Source of the DNA: Pseudomonas sp. CHM02
GTDB taxonomy: Bacteria; Pseudomonadota; Gammaproteobacteria; Pseudomonadales; Pseudomonadaceae
Assembly: GCF_000612585.1 (NCBI RefSeq)
Contig: NZ_JFCA01000061.1
Location: 1-39,088 of the forward strand
Direction of reading: 5' to 3'
Length of the DNA: 39,088 nucleotides
In this document: positions 26,413-36,366 of the stretch, in pieces
Layout: each line of letters opens with the position of its first letter
Numbering within the stretch: the stretch's first letter is position 1
Translations under genes and position numbers: made by a program
Notes under the pieces: generated by a model
Seen by the model: only the letters and a program-made list of their open reading frames with translations
What the model was told of the DNA's origin: nothing
The model's database searches: none

Positions 26413-28262
26413 ACATGATCTTTCTGACTTTCTTATTCCCCCTGATCGGTTTCCTGCTGCTGTCGTTCTCCCGTGGACGCTGGTCGGAAAACGTTTCTGC
26501 CCTGGTGGGCGTGGGTTCCATTGGCCTGTCGGCGATCGTTGCCGCCTACGTCATCTGGCAATTCAACGTCGCGCCGCCGGAAGGCGGTCACTACACCCTG
26601 GTGCTGTGGCAGTGGATGTCGGTGGAGGGCTTCAAGCCGAACTTCGCCCTCTACATCGACGGCCTGTCGATCACCATGCTGGGCGTTGTCGTCGGCGTGG
26701 GCTTCCTGATCCACCTGTTCGCGTCCTGGTACATGCGCGGTGAAGCCGGTTACTCGCGCTTCTTCTCGTACACCAACCTGTTTATCGCCAGCATGCTGTT
26801 CCTGGTGCTGGGCGATAACCTGTTGTTCCTGTACTTCGGCTGGGAAGGCGTGGGCCTGTGCTCGTACCTGTTGATCGGTTTCTACTACAGCAACCGCAAC
26901 AACGGTAACGCGGCACTCAAGGCCTTCATCGTTACCCGGATCGGCGACGTGTTCATGGCCATCGGCCTGTTCATCCTGTTCCAGCAAGTGGGCACGCTGA
27001 ACATCCAGGAGCTGCTGGTGCTGGCACCGCAGAAATTCCAGGTCGGTGACTTCTGGATCACCCTGGCCACCCTGATGCTGCTGGGCGGTGCCGTGGGTAA
27101 ATCCGCGCAACTGCCACTGCAAACCTGGCTGGCGGACGCGATGGCCGGTCCTACCCCGGTTTCCGCGCTGATCCACGCGGCAACCATGGTGACTGCCGGT
27201 GTCTACCTGATCGCCCGCACCCACGGCCTGTTCACCCTGGCCCCGGACATCCTGCATCTGGTAGGCATCGTCGGCGGCGTGACCCTGGTGCTGGCCGGTT
27301 TTGCTGCCCTGGTACAGACCGACATCAAGCGGATCCTCGCCTACTCGACCATGAGCCAGATCGGCTACATGTTCCTGGCCCTGGGCGTCGGTGCCTGGGA
27401 CGCGGCGATCTTCCACCTGATGACCCACGCCTTCTTCAAGGCCCTGCTGTTCCTGGCTTCCGGTGCGGTGATCGTTGCCTGCCACCACGAGCAGAACATC
27501 TTCAAGATGGGCGGCCTGTGGAAGAAACTGCCACTGGCCTACGCCAGCTTCATCGTCGGTGGTGCCGCACTGGCCGCCCTGCCGCTGGTGACCGCCGGTT
27601 TCTACTCCAAAGACGAAATCCTCTGGGAAGCCTTTGCCAGCGGTAACCAGAATCTGCTGTACGCAGGCCTGGTGGGTGCGTTCATGACCTCGCTGTACAC
27701 CTTCCGCCTGATCTTCATCACCTTCCACGGTGAAGCCAAGACCGAAGCACACGCAGGCCACGGCATCTCGCACTGGTTGCCATTGTCGGTACTGATCATC
27801 CTGTCGACCTTCATCGGCGCCATGATCACCCCGCCTCTGCACGGTGTACTGCCACAAAGCGTCGGCCATGCCGGCGGCGAAGCCCAGCACAGCCTGGAAA
27901 TCGCCTCGGGTGCCATCGCCATCGCCGGTATCCTGCTGGCGGCCCTGCTGTTCCTTGGCAAGCGCCGCTTCGTGACGGCCGTTGCCAACAGTGGCATTGG
28001 CCGCTTCCTTTCGGCCTGGTGGTTCGCTGCCTGGGGCTTCGACTGGATCTACGACAAACTGTTCGTCAAGCCTTACCTCGCCATCAGCCATGTACTGCGC
28101 AAAGACCCGCTCGACCAGACCATCGGTTTGATCCCGCGCACCGCCAAGGCCGGTAACACCGCCCTGAGCCGCAGCGAGACGGGCCAATTGCGTTGGTATG
28201 CAGCTTCCATGGCGGCCGGTGCCGTGCTAGTGATCGGCGCCATCGTGGTGGTAGCGGTCTGA
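26409..28262 (+). CDS. nuoL: NADH-quinone oxidoreductase subunit L (NuoL)
   Basis: NuoL is the distal antiporter-like proton-pumping subunit. The 617-residue product has about 16 transmembrane segments and the long C-terminal lateral-helix region. Conserved features include YFGWEGVGLCSYLLIGF with the key Glu, KSAQLPLQTWLADAMAGPTP, and ALIHAATMVTAGVYL. It starts 4 nt inside nuoK, and nuoM follows after 39 nt. Confidence 0.98.
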   Translation: MNMIFLTFLFPLIGFLLLSFSRGRWSENVSALVGVGSIGLSAIVAAYVIWQFNVAPPEGGHYTLVLWQWMSVEGFKPNFALYIDGLSITMLGVVVGVGFLIHLFASWYMRGEAGYSRFFSYTNLFIASMLFLVLGDNLLFLYFGWEGVGLCSYLLIGFYYSNRNNGNAALKAFIVTRIGDVFMAIGLFILFQQVGTLNIQELLVLAPQKFQVGDFWITLATLMLLGGAVGKSAQLPLQTWLADAMAGPTPVSALIHAATMVTAGVYLIARTHGLFTLAPDILHLVGIVGGVTLVLAGFAALVQTDIKRILAYSTMSQIGYMFLALGVGAWDAAIFHLMTHAFFKALLFLASGAVIVACHHEQNIFKMGGLWKKLPLAYASFIVGGAALAALPLVTAGFYSKDEILWEAFASGNQNLLYAGLVGAFMTSLYTFRLIFITFHGEAKTEAHAGHGISHWLPLSVLIILSTFIGAMITPPLHGVLPQSVGHAGGEAQHSLEIASGAIAIAGILLAALLFLGKRRFVTAVANSGIGRFLSAWWFAAWGFDWIYDKLFVKPYLAISHVLRKDPLDQTIGLIPRTAKAGNTALSRSETGQLRWYAASMAAGAVLVIGAIVVVAV

Positions 28263-28301
28263 TATGAACTTTGCGAACTTGCGAAAGGAAACGAGCCCGT
28301 C

Positions 28302-29834
28302 ATGATTCTGCCCTGGCTAATCCTGATCCCCTTTATCGGCGGCCTGCTCTGCTGGATGGGTGAACGCTTCGGCGCCACCCTCCCCCGCTGGATTGCGTTG
28401 CTGACCATGTCCCTGGAACTCGCACTCGGCCTCTGGCTGTGGGCCCATGGCGACTATTCATTTGCTCCGGCACCGGGTGTCGATCCGACCTTCGCGCTTG
28501 AATTCAAGCACGTGTGGATCCAGCGCTTCGGCATCAACGTGCACCTGGCCCTCGACGGCCTGTCGCTGTTGATGATCCTGCTGACCGGCCTGCTGGGTAT
28601 CCTCTCGGTACTCTGCTCCTGGAAAGAGATCCAGCGTCACGTGGGCTTCTTCCACCTGAACCTGATGTGGATCCTGGGCGGTGTCGTCGGCGTGTTCCTC
28701 GCCCTCGACCTGTTCATGTTCTTCTTCTTCTGGGAAATGATGCTGGTGCCGATGTACTTCCTCATCGCGCTCTGGGGTCACAGTTCTTCGGACGGCAAGA
28801 AAACCCGGATCTACGCAGCGACCAAGTTCTTCATCTTCACCCAGGCTTCCGGCCTGATCATGTTGGTGGCGATCCTGGGCCTGGTACTGGTCAACTTCAA
28901 CAACACCGGCGTGATTACCTTCAACTACGCCGACCTGTTGAAGACCAAGATGTCCCTGACCACCGAGTACGTGCTGATGCTGGGCTTCTTCATCGCCTTC
29001 GCGGTGAAGCTGCCGGTGGTGCCGTTCCACTCCTGGCTGCCTGACGCTCACGCACAGGCGCCGACCGCAGGTTCCGTGGACCTGGCCGGTATTCTGTTGA
29101 AGACGGCGGCCTACGGCCTGCTGCGTTTCGCGCTGCCGCTGTTCCCGAATGCCTCGGCCGAGTTCGCGCCGATCGCCATGACCCTGGGTCTGATCGGGAT
29201 CTTCTACGGTGCGTTCCTGGCCTTCGCGCAAACCGACATCAAGCGTCTGATTGCCTTCTCGTCCGTTTCCCACATGGGTTTCGTACTGATCGGCATCTAC
29301 TCCGGCAGCCAACTGGCGCTGCAGGGCGCCGTGATCCAGATGCTGGCGCACGGTGTCTCGGCCGCTGCACTGTTTATCCTGAGTGGTCAGCTGTACGAGC
29401 GCCTGCACACCCGTGACATGCGTGAGATGGGTGGCGTGTGGTCACGCATCGCGTACCTGCCGGCGATCAGCCTGTTCTTCGCGGCTGCCTCCCTGGGCTT
29501 GCCGGGCACCGGTAACTTCATCGGCGAGTTCCTGATCCTGATGGGTGCCTTCGTGCAGACGCCATGGATCAGCGCCATCGCCACTTCCGGCCTGGTGTTC
29601 GGTTCGGTCTACTCGTTGATCATGATCCACCGCGCCTACTTCGGCCCGGCCAAGTCCGACACTGTCCTGCAAGGGATGGATGCTCGCGAACTGATCATGG
29701 TGCTCGGCCTTGCGGTATTGCTGATCTACATCGGCGTGTACCCGCAACCGTTCCTGGACACTTCTGCCGCAACGATGCATGGCGTGCAGCAGTGGTTCGG
29801 CACCGCCTTCTCTCAACTCGCTTCGGCCCGGTAA
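28302..29834 (+). CDS. nuoM: NADH-quinone oxidoreductase subunit M (NuoM)
   Basis: NuoM is the second antiporter-like proton-pumping subunit. The 510-residue product has about 14 transmembrane segments. Conserved features include FFFFWEMMLVPMYFLIALWG with the essential Glu, VKLPVVPFHSWLPDAHAQAP with the essential Lys, and GSVDLAGILLKTAAYG. NuoN begins 7 nt after its stop. Confidence 0.98.
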   Translation: MILPWLILIPFIGGLLCWMGERFGATLPRWIALLTMSLELALGLWLWAHGDYSFAPAPGVDPTFALEFKHVWIQRFGINVHLALDGLSLLMILLTGLLGILSVLCSWKEIQRHVGFFHLNLMWILGGVVGVFLALDLFMFFFFWEMMLVPMYFLIALWGHSSSDGKKTRIYAATKFFIFTQASGLIMLVAILGLVLVNFNNTGVITFNYADLLKTKMSLTTEYVLMLGFFIAFAVKLPVVPFHSWLPDAHAQAPTAGSVDLAGILLKTAAYGLLRFALPLFPNASAEFAPIAMTLGLIGIFYGAFLAFAQTDIKRLIAFSSVSHMGFVLIGIYSGSQLALQGAVIQMLAHGVSAAALFILSGQLYERLHTRDMREMGGVWSRIAYLPAISLFFAAASLGLPGTGNFIGEFLILMGAFVQTPWISAIATSGLVFGSVYSLIMIHRAYFGPAKSDTVLQGMDARELIMVLGLAVLLIYIGVYPQPFLDTSAATMHGVQQWFGTAFSQLASAR

Positions 29835-29841
29835 GAGCGCT

Positions 29842-31305
29842 ATGGAATTCACGATCCAACACTTTATCGCGCTTGCGCCGCTGCTGATCACCAGCCTCAC
29901 CATCGTGGTGGTGATGCTGGCGATCGCCTGGCGCCGCAATCACTCGCAAACGTTCCTGCTGTCCTGTGCCGGCCTGAACCTGGCCCTGCTGTCGATCATC
30001 CCGGCCCTCAAGGTCGCGGCACTGGCGGTCACGCCATTGATGATGGTCGATGATTTCGCGCTGCTGTACATCGCGCTGATCCTGGTCGCGACCCTGGCCT
30101 GCGTCACCCTCGCCCACGCCTACCTCGGCGAAGGCGGCACCGGCTACCCAGGCAACCGCGAAGAGCTGTACCTGCTGATCCTGCTGGCTGCGGCCGGTGG
30201 CATCGTGCTGGTCAGCGCACAGCACCTGGCGGGCCTGTTCATCGGTCTGGAACTGCTGTCGATCCCGACCTACGGCCTGGTGGCCTACGCCTTCTTCAAC
30301 AAGCGCTCCCTGGAAGCCGGCATCAAGTACATGGTGCTGTCAGCCGCCGGTTCCGCGTTCCTGTTGTTCGGTATGGCCCTGCTCTACGCCGAAGCCGGCA
30401 GCCTGAGCTTCACCGGTATCGGCCACGCCCTGGCCACCACCAACAGCCCTGCGCCGATTGCCCAACTGGGCCTGGCGATGATGCTGATCGGCCTGGCGTT
30501 CAAGTTGTCGCTGGTACCGTTCCACCTGTGGACCCCGGACGTGTACGAAGGCGCCCCGGCGCCAGTGGCTGCGTTCCTGGCCACGGCGTCGAAGGTCGCG
30601 GTGTTTGCGGTGATGGTGCGTCTGTTCCAGATCTCGCCTGCCGCCAACACCGGCGTGCTGAGCAACGTACTGACCGTGATCGCCATTGCGTCGATCCTGT
30701 TCGGTAACCTGCTGGCCCTGACCCAGAACAACCTCAAGCGTCTGCTGGGTTACTCGTCCATTGCCCACTTCGGCTACCTGCTGATCGCCCTGGTGGCGAG
30801 CAAAGGCCTGGCCGTGGAAGCCATCGGCGTGTACCTGGTCACTTACGTGATCACCAGCCTCGGTGCGTTCGGCGTGATCACCCTGATGTCCTCGCCTTAC
30901 AAAGGCCGTGACGCCGACGCCCTGTACGAATACCGCGGCCTGTTCTGGCGCCGTCCGTACCTGACCGCCGTACTCACCGTGATGATGCTGTCCCTGGCCG
31001 GCATCCCGCTGACCGCTGGCTTCATCGGCAAGTTCTACATCGTCGCCACCGGCGTCGAAGCGCACGAGTGGTGGTTGGTCGCTTCCCTGGTGCTGGGCAG
31101 CGCCATCGGCGTGTTCTACTACCTGCGCGTGATGGTCACCCTGTACCTGATCGAGCCAAACCTGCGCCGTGTGGATGCCGAGCTGCATTGGGAGCAGAAG
31201 GCAGGCGGCGTGATGCTGCTGGCCATCGCCCTGCTCGCGTTCTTCCTGGGCGTGTACCCACAACCGTTGCTCACCCTGGTGCAGCACGCGGTGCTGGGCG
31301 TTTGA
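29842..31305 (+). CDS. nuoN: NADH-quinone oxidoreductase subunit N (NuoN)
   Basis: NuoN is the third antiporter-like subunit and last gene of the operon. The 487-residue product has about 14 transmembrane segments. It has the typical GLELLSIPTYGLVAY and FKLSLVPFHLWTPDVYEGAP blocks with essential Glu and Lys. The ATG 29842 is preferred; an upstream in-frame codon would extend it into nuoM with non-homologous residues. A terminator follows 24 nt after the stop. Confidence 0.98.
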   Translation: MEFTIQHFIALAPLLITSLTIVVVMLAIAWRRNHSQTFLLSCAGLNLALLSIIPALKVAALAVTPLMMVDDFALLYIALILVATLACVTLAHAYLGEGGTGYPGNREELYLLILLAAAGGIVLVSAQHLAGLFIGLELLSIPTYGLVAYAFFNKRSLEAGIKYMVLSAAGSAFLLFGMALLYAEAGSLSFTGIGHALATTNSPAPIAQLGLAMMLIGLAFKLSLVPFHLWTPDVYEGAPAPVAAFLATASKVAVFAVMVRLFQISPAANTGVLSNVLTVIAIASILFGNLLALTQNNLKRLLGYSSIAHFGYLLIALVASKGLAVEAIGVYLVTYVITSLGAFGVITLMSSPYKGRDADALYEYRGLFWRRPYLTAVLTVMMLSLAGIPLTAGFIGKFYIVATGVEAHEWWLVASLVLGSAIGVFYYLRVMVTLYLIEPNLRRVDAELHWEQKAGGVMLLAIALLAFFLGVYPQPLLTLVQHAVLGV

Positions 31306-31328
31306 TCGCTTAGCGGGATGCGGTAAAC

Positions 31329-31354
31329 AAAACGGCGCCTTCGGGCGCCGTTTT
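31329..31354 (+). terminator. Terminator of the nuo operon
   Basis: AAAACGGCGCC pairs perfectly with GGCGCCGTTTT around a TTCG tetraloop. The stem's own U-tract ends the hairpin, so it works in either direction. Confidence 0.88.
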
Positions 31355-31543
31355 GCGTTTCAGGGGCAGGGGCTTTTACCCTCCCCTATTCACGGAAATT
31401 TCCTCGCCCATCGGCCTCCCCATCCGGCATCTACCCGATGAACGCCGCCGTATGGTGTCTGCGTTTTAGGAAAGTTCCCACAGCAGAGTCACTTGACCCT
31501 TAGCGAGTGGGCCACCAAACTATACGCAGGCTACGTACAGAAC

Positions 31544-31894
31544 ATGGATGCTCTATTTATCGAACTGCCGGCCTTCGAGCGGCATCGCAAGGACTATCTG
31601 AGTGACGAGCTTTTCCAGGGTTTTCAACAAGCGTTGATGAAGAACCCGGAAGCGGGAGACGTGATCGAGGGAACAGGCGGACTGCGCAAGGTTCGCTTCG
31701 TCGATGAGCGACGCAATAAAGGCAAGCGCGGTGGCCTGCGGGTCATTTACTACTGGTGGTCGGGCGGCACGCAATTCTGGCTGTTCACCCTGTACGGCAA
31801 GCACGAACAGGATGACCTGACACCACAGCACAAAAAAGCCCTAAAACACATGCTGGACAGGGAAATCAAAGCGAGAACACATCATGAAACGTGA
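31544..31894 (+). CDS. higB: RelE/HigB-superfamily toxin, HigB2-like mRNA interferase
   Basis: This is the putative toxin of a type II toxin-antitoxin pair, expected to cleave mRNA on the ribosome. The 116-residue product resembles Vibrio cholerae HigB2 (from memory) in ELPAFERHRKDYLSDE, GDVIEGTGGLRKVRF, the basic NKGKRGGLRVIYYW and FTLYGKHEQDDL. I start at ATG 31544 because the family begins MxxLFIE; a TTG at 31493 in frame adds 17 residues. Neither start has a strong ribosome site. The antitoxin gene overlaps its 3' end by 11 nt. The toxin-first order is that of higBA systems. Confidence 0.85.
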   Translation: MDALFIELPAFERHRKDYLSDELFQGFQQALMKNPEAGDVIEGTGGLRKVRFVDERRNKGKRGGLRVIYYWWSGGTQFWLFTLYGKHEQDDLTPQHKKALKHMLDREIKARTHHET

Positions 31895-32198
31895 AATCTT
31901 TTCCGAACTGGTCGAAGGCTTCGACGCCCTGGCAGAAGAACGCCAAGGCAAAGTCACCCTGCGAACCCACAAGGTTCACCTCAAAAACCTGGCACCACTC
32001 ACCGCTGAGGAAGTCGTCGCCGTGCGCCAACAACTCAACCTCTCCCGGTCGGTGTTCGCCATGTACCTGCGCACCAACACCCGTACCCTGGAAAACTGGG
32101 AGCAAGGTCGGGCCAAGCCGAATGCCCAGGCTGCCACGCTGATTCGCCTGGTGGCACGTTTCCCGGAAACCGTGGCGCAACTCGCTGCATTGGGTTGA
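31884..32198 (+). CDS. higA: HigA2-like antitoxin, XRE-type HTH protein
   Basis: This is the putative cognate antitoxin and autorepressor. The 104-residue product has a flexible N-terminus (1-30, likely the toxin-wrapping part). Its HTH domain lies at about 45-80, including REQ-like VRQQLNLSRSVFAMYLRT and TRTLENWEQGRAKPNAQA, closely like V. cholerae HigA2 as I recall it. NadS-family annotation is an alternative name for the same type. Overlap with the toxin gene suggests coupled translation. It is convergent with tagF across a shared terminator. Confidence 0.85.
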   Translation: MKREIFSELVEGFDALAEERQGKVTLRTHKVHLKNLAPLTAEEVVAVRQQLNLSRSVFAMYLRTNTRTLENWEQGRAKPNAQAATLIRLVARFPETVAQLAALG

Positions 32199-32203
32199 TG
32201 CGT

Positions 32204-32230
32204 AAAGCCCCGACAGATTCGGGGCTTTTT
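32204..32230. terminator. Bidirectional terminator between higA and tagF
   Basis: AAAGCCCCGA pairs with TCGGGGCTTT around a 5-nt loop, with a further T-run (to 32230) for the plus strand and an A-run that serves the minus-strand T6SS operon. It lies 5 nt past the higA stop and 12 nt past the tagF stop. Confidence 0.88.
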
Positions 32231-32242
32231 CACGCAGTGCCA

Positions 32243-32791
32243 TTAACCACCGAGCATATCGGCAAAGGTCTCAGCATCGGGTAACCCCTCCCCCGCCCAA
32301 ATCGTCGGTACGACGCGCGGTGAACCGTCGGTCCAGAACAGCACCCGCACGGCGGGGTCCATACGCGTCCGCCACTCACCGAGCTGCGCCGGCAATGGCA
32401 GCATCATCAGCGATTCATCGAAGGCCTCCAGGGAAAACACCTCGCTCAAGGCCGACAACGCCAGCCTTTCCACCTCACCGTACCAGGCTGTATCCGACGG
32501 CGACAAAACGCCAACGGCTGCAGCAACGGTCAGCGGAAAATAACGCCCCACCCGATCCACACTGGGGATCATCACCCCAGCCCAACCTTGCTCACCACAC
32601 ACACCTGCCGCCAGCGCAAAGTGCCAGATCGGGCTGCACAGGTACGCCTCCAGCCATTGCTCGTCCAGGCGCTCACGGCTGCACTGCAAGCCGGCCTGCA
32701 ACCAGGCGTCCCAGGGGTTCAGGAATGCCGGCGGCAAACGACGGCTGACAAAATCCCCCAGGCTCGGGACCTTGCCGAAAAATCCATTCAT
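32243..32791 (-). CDS. tagF: Type VI secretion accessory protein TagF (ImpM family)
   Basis: TagF proteins restrain T6SS firing post-translationally in Pseudomonas aeruginosa and Agrobacterium. The 182-residue product starts with the diagnostic GFFGKVPSLGDFVSRRLP and has WDAWLQAGL and SVDRVGRYFPLT blocks of the ImpM/TagF domain. The phosphatase domain sometimes fused to it (PppA) is absent here. It is the last gene of the minus-strand T6SS operon, 9 nt after tssM, and no pppA/ppkA follows it. Family assignment is strong; the repressor role is by analogy. Confidence 0.92.
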   Translation of the reverse strand: MNGFFGKVPSLGDFVSRRLPPAFLNPWDAWLQAGLQCSRERLDEQWLEAYLCSPIWHFALAAGVCGEQGWAGVMIPSVDRVGRYFPLTVAAAVGVLSPSDTAWYGEVERLALSALSEVFSLEAFDESLMMLPLPAQLGEWRTRMDPAVRVLFWTDGSPRVVPTIWAGEGLPDAETFADMLGG

Positions 32792-32800
32792 GGCAGTTTC

Positions 32801-35800
32801 CTAAAAACTGCCCGGGCAATGGAATTGCTCGAGGCTGTCGCGGCGGAAGGGGTTGATCACACTGCTGGCGCGCAACAGGTAAGCCACGTGGTGGCCTTCC
32901 AGGTTGAAGGTCAGTTGCAGGTGTTCGCCCTGGGTGTTCACTACCGCCTTGTCCATCATCCGTAGCCAGCCCCAGGGCCCGTCGCTGCGCAACGGATTGA
33001 CCAGCGCTGGGGTGGCATCCAGGCGTACCAGCCCGCCGGACTTGCCGCTGGGCAAGGCGATGCTGGTGAAGTCGGGCACGTTACCGGCGTCATACACTAC
33101 CGGTTGGCCATCGATCTCCAAGGTGACGTTACTCAGCGCCGGGTCAGCTCCCAGGGTCTTCAGGTCGAAGCGCAGGGAGGGCTGACGCGCGCCAGCCACG
33201 AAGAACATGTCCCGCAGCCGGGCGCCGCGCTGGAACTGGTTGAGTACATCCTGGGAGATATTCAGCGGTGTCACGCCGGTAGAACGCCAGCGCCACTGGC
33301 TGCCGCTCATGTCAACGTAAGCCGCGAGGTTCTTGCTGAAAAAATCATCCATCAACCCACCGGGACCGAAGAACTTGCCGAAGTCATCGGCGGTGGCATC
33401 CCGAGTGGAACTGCGCACCAGCGGATAACGCCCATCGATGGCCGCCCGACAAAACGGTGCGCCGGTCGCCTCCCACAATGCATTCAAACGGGCCTTTTCA
33501 TTCCCCAGGGTCAGCGCGCTGCCCCCCGACTCCACATCCCGCATCAGCGTCGACAGCGGCGCAGGCTGCGTATCACCCGAGCGCTTCAGGCGCCCCAGCA
33601 CCTCGTTGGACGGTGCCGGCGCCGCGCTACGGCGAGCTGCATCAGCGCTGTCGAAGAATTGCCCCGCCTCCTTCAACGACGCCAGCACCTCATCCACCGG
33701 CTGCGGACCGGTGCCATTGCCTACCAGGCGATGCAGCGCGGCAAAATGCTGGTCCACAGGATTCGCCGATGCATCCGTCACCGGCGCCGGGTTGTCGCCG
33801 CCCAACGCTGACTGCAGTTTTTGCGTGGCGACAGCGATCTTGTCGCGCACACGCTGGTCGGTGTCCTTGCCGGAGGCCGAGCTCAGGGCGCCTTCAAGTG
33901 TGGTCTCTTTCGACACCGCGACCAGCAACGCGCGCAGCGGTGAATCGCTGGCGGCAAGCCCATTGGTCACCAGCGAGGCCTGCCCAAGGCTGGTCAACGG
34001 TGCCAGGTGCACATCCGCCAGGAAGGTATCCCATTGACGGATATAGTCGGCGTAGTACAGCTCCAGCACCGCCGCCTGCATGGCCGGGTTGCCGCCGGCG
34101 ATCTGAGCCGATTCCTGGCGGTCAAGCACCCAGCTGTCCTTGGCCATGTCGGCCACGGCCTGCGGGGTCTTTTCGTTCAGCTCACGGTAACCGGCGATGC
34201 TGTACACGCCACTCACCCCACGGGACAACGGTTCGCCGCTGGCGCGGGTAAACAGCGACGAGACATCCCGCCCCACTGCACGGTTCACGCTCAGTTCCGC
34301 CAGGCGTTGCTGGTCGACCTGGCGCTTCACGCGGTTATAGATGCGCTGGGACAGCGGCATGCTGGCCAGTGCCAGGCGCACCTTGGCCACCAGCGCACTG
34401 TCCAGTTGCACCGGCTCAGCCTCGTCGTCAGCTTCCAATAGCGCCGCGACGTGATCCGACAGCTGTTGCAACTGCGCAGGCGTGGCCTGGGGCAGTTCGC
34501 GGCGCCAGTCCACATCGACCCAGGCCTGCACCGACGGCGCATCGAAGAACTGCCGCTCCCCCAGCATCAGATAGGCGCGCAGGGTCTCGTAGAGGAATTC
34601 CTGGTTACTCGCATCGCCACGGCGCAGCGCGTTCTCCATGTTCGCCACGATGTGCGGCAGCAAGGTGCTGCGCAGCAGGCGCCGGTAGAGCGTCACCGCA
34701 CCGGCCCCGAGCTTGTCGCCCTGGTACAGGCCCATGCGACTGAGCAGCGGCACACGGCGGTCGCCATCAATGTAGCCGCTGGGCAGTGCGCGCGCCGCAT
34801 CGAGCAGCGGCAAGGTCACCAGCACATCGCCTTCGGCCGGCAGCGCCTTGGCCAGTTGCGCGACATGGGTAGCGGCAATCGACGCGTCGCTGATCAGTTG
34901 CAGGTTGCGGTTGTAACTGATGCTCATGCCCGCCAGCAGCGCTACGAATGCCACGCCTGCGGCCACGCGCCCGGCCCGCTCCAGCAGCCGACGCCGCCGT
35001 TGTTCCTGGTGATTGACCCCAGCGAGCCCGGCTTCCTTGAAGATCACCTCGCGCAGCAGTCGGGTGATGAAGTAACTGCGCCCACTGGCCACATTCGGCG
35101 CCAGCACGTTGCGGCCCAAGCCGAAGGACGCCGCCAGCGAACTCATCACCCGGTCGATCGGGCTGCCTTCCTGGGTGCCGCTGGTGAAATACACACCGCG
35201 CAGCAACGCCGGTGCCTGATAGCGATTGGCTTCAAAGACGGTATTTAGGAAACGCGTGAGGCCGTCGCCAAGGCTGGCGAACTGTTGCGGGAAGCTGTAG
35301 AGCAAAGCGCGCCGAGACAGGTCGCGTTCCTGCTGCAATCGCTCCAGCACACGCCGTTGCAACTGGCGCTCCAGGGCGTCGAACTCGCCCGGAAACGACG
35401 CCAGGCTCGGATCGGCCTGGGGTGGCTGCGCCAGCGGGAACGTCACGCCCCATACCTGCGCCCGCTCATCGCGGCCGAACGTCTCGAAGAACTCCGAGAA
35501 GCCCGCGAGCAAGTCGCATTTGGTGATGATCACATACACCGGGAAGCGCAGGCCCAGGCGCTCGTACAGCTCATTGATGCGCGCCCGGATCGCCACGGCC
35601 TGGGCCTGGCGCTGGGCATCGGTCTGTTGCAGCAGGTCACTGACGCTCAGAGCCACGATCACGCCATTGACCGGGCGTTGGCGACGGTACTTTTTCAGCA
35701 GGTCGAGAAAGCCGCCCCACGCCGCCTTGTCCACTTCGGTGTAGCTGTCTTGGGTGGTGTAGCGTCCGGCGGTGTCGAGCAACACCGCCTCATCGGTGAA

Positions 35801-36364
35801 CCACCAGTCGCAATGCCGCGTGCCGCCGACGCCACCGATGGCACCACTGCCCATGGCTTCACGCAGGGGAAACTGCAGCCCGGAATGGGTCAGTGCGGTG
35901 GTCTTGCCGCTGCCCGGCGCGCCGACAAACATGTACCACGGCAGTTGATACAGGTACTGCCCGCTCATCTTCCAGCCGGGGTTGGCCTTGCGCAGCACCG
36001 CCATGGCCGAACGCATGCGCTCGCCCAACTCGGCCACTTCGGCCTGGGACTCGCGCACGCCGGGCGCTACTACCGGGGCTTCGGCCACGCCGGCCATCAA
36101 GCCGCGGTTGGCGCGCCAGGCTCGCCACAGGCGCCAGGCAAAATACCCGGCCCACACCAGCACAAAGAGTGCGATCACCCCCCAGCGCCGCGACTCCGGC
36201 GCCAACGGCTCAGTGCCGTTGAACGCCAGCAACGGCCCCTCGTACCACACCAGCAGCGACAGCAAGGCCACACCGATCAGCGACAGCAACCAGGGCTTGA
36301 GCAGCCACAGGATGAAGCGCTCCACCGGGGACCATAACAACGAAAACAGCGTCGAAAAATTCAT
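32801..36364 (-). CDS. tssM: Type VI secretion membrane-complex protein TssM (IcmF)
   Basis: TssM is the inner-membrane protein that spans the periplasm and, with TssL and TssJ, anchors the T6SS sheath-tube machine. The 1187-residue product has transmembrane helices at about 18-40, 62-80 and 466-484. Its cytoplasmic NTPase-like domain has an intact Walker A GAPGSGKTT (148-156), VLLDTAG (194-200) and TKCD (281-284). The long periplasmic C-terminal half (about 485-1187) ends in the DUF1215/TssJ-contact type region. It begins 2 nt after tssL ends. The gene is intact. Confidence 0.96.
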   Translation of the reverse strand: MNFSTLFSLLWSPVERFILWLLKPWLLSLIGVALLSLLVWYEGPLLAFNGTEPLAPESRRWGVIALFVLVWAGYFAWRLWRAWRANRGLMAGVAEAPVVAPGVRESQAEVAELGERMRSAMAVLRKANPGWKMSGQYLYQLPWYMFVGAPGSGKTTALTHSGLQFPLREAMGSGAIGGVGGTRHCDWWFTDEAVLLDTAGRYTTQDSYTEVDKAAWGGFLDLLKKYRRQRPVNGVIVALSVSDLLQQTDAQRQAQAVAIRARINELYERLGLRFPVYVIITKCDLLAGFSEFFETFGRDERAQVWGVTFPLAQPPQADPSLASFPGEFDALERQLQRRVLERLQQERDLSRRALLYSFPQQFASLGDGLTRFLNTVFEANRYQAPALLRGVYFTSGTQEGSPIDRVMSSLAASFGLGRNVLAPNVASGRSYFITRLLREVIFKEAGLAGVNHQEQRRRRLLERAGRVAAGVAFVALLAGMSISYNRNLQLISDASIAATHVAQLAKALPAEGDVLVTLPLLDAARALPSGYIDGDRRVPLLSRMGLYQGDKLGAGAVTLYRRLLRSTLLPHIVANMENALRRGDASNQEFLYETLRAYLMLGERQFFDAPSVQAWVDVDWRRELPQATPAQLQQLSDHVAALLEADDEAEPVQLDSALVAKVRLALASMPLSQRIYNRVKRQVDQQRLAELSVNRAVGRDVSSLFTRASGEPLSRGVSGVYSIAGYRELNEKTPQAVADMAKDSWVLDRQESAQIAGGNPAMQAAVLELYYADYIRQWDTFLADVHLAPLTSLGQASLVTNGLAASDSPLRALLVAVSKETTLEGALSSASGKDTDQRVRDKIAVATQKLQSALGGDNPAPVTDASANPVDQHFAALHRLVGNGTGPQPVDEVLASLKEAGQFFDSADAARRSAAPAPSNEVLGRLKRSGDTQPAPLSTLMRDVESGGSALTLGNEKARLNALWEATGAPFCRAAIDGRYPLVRSSTRDATADDFGKFFGPGGLMDDFFSKNLAAYVDMSGSQWRWRSTGVTPLNISQDVLNQFQRGARLRDMFFVAGARQPSLRFDLKTLGADPALSNVTLEIDGQPVVYDAGNVPDFTSIALPSGKSGGLVRLDATPALVNPLRSDGPWGWLRMMDKAVVNTQGEHLQLTFNLEGHHVAYLLRASSVINPFRRDSLEQFHCPGSF

Positions 36365-36366
36365 GG

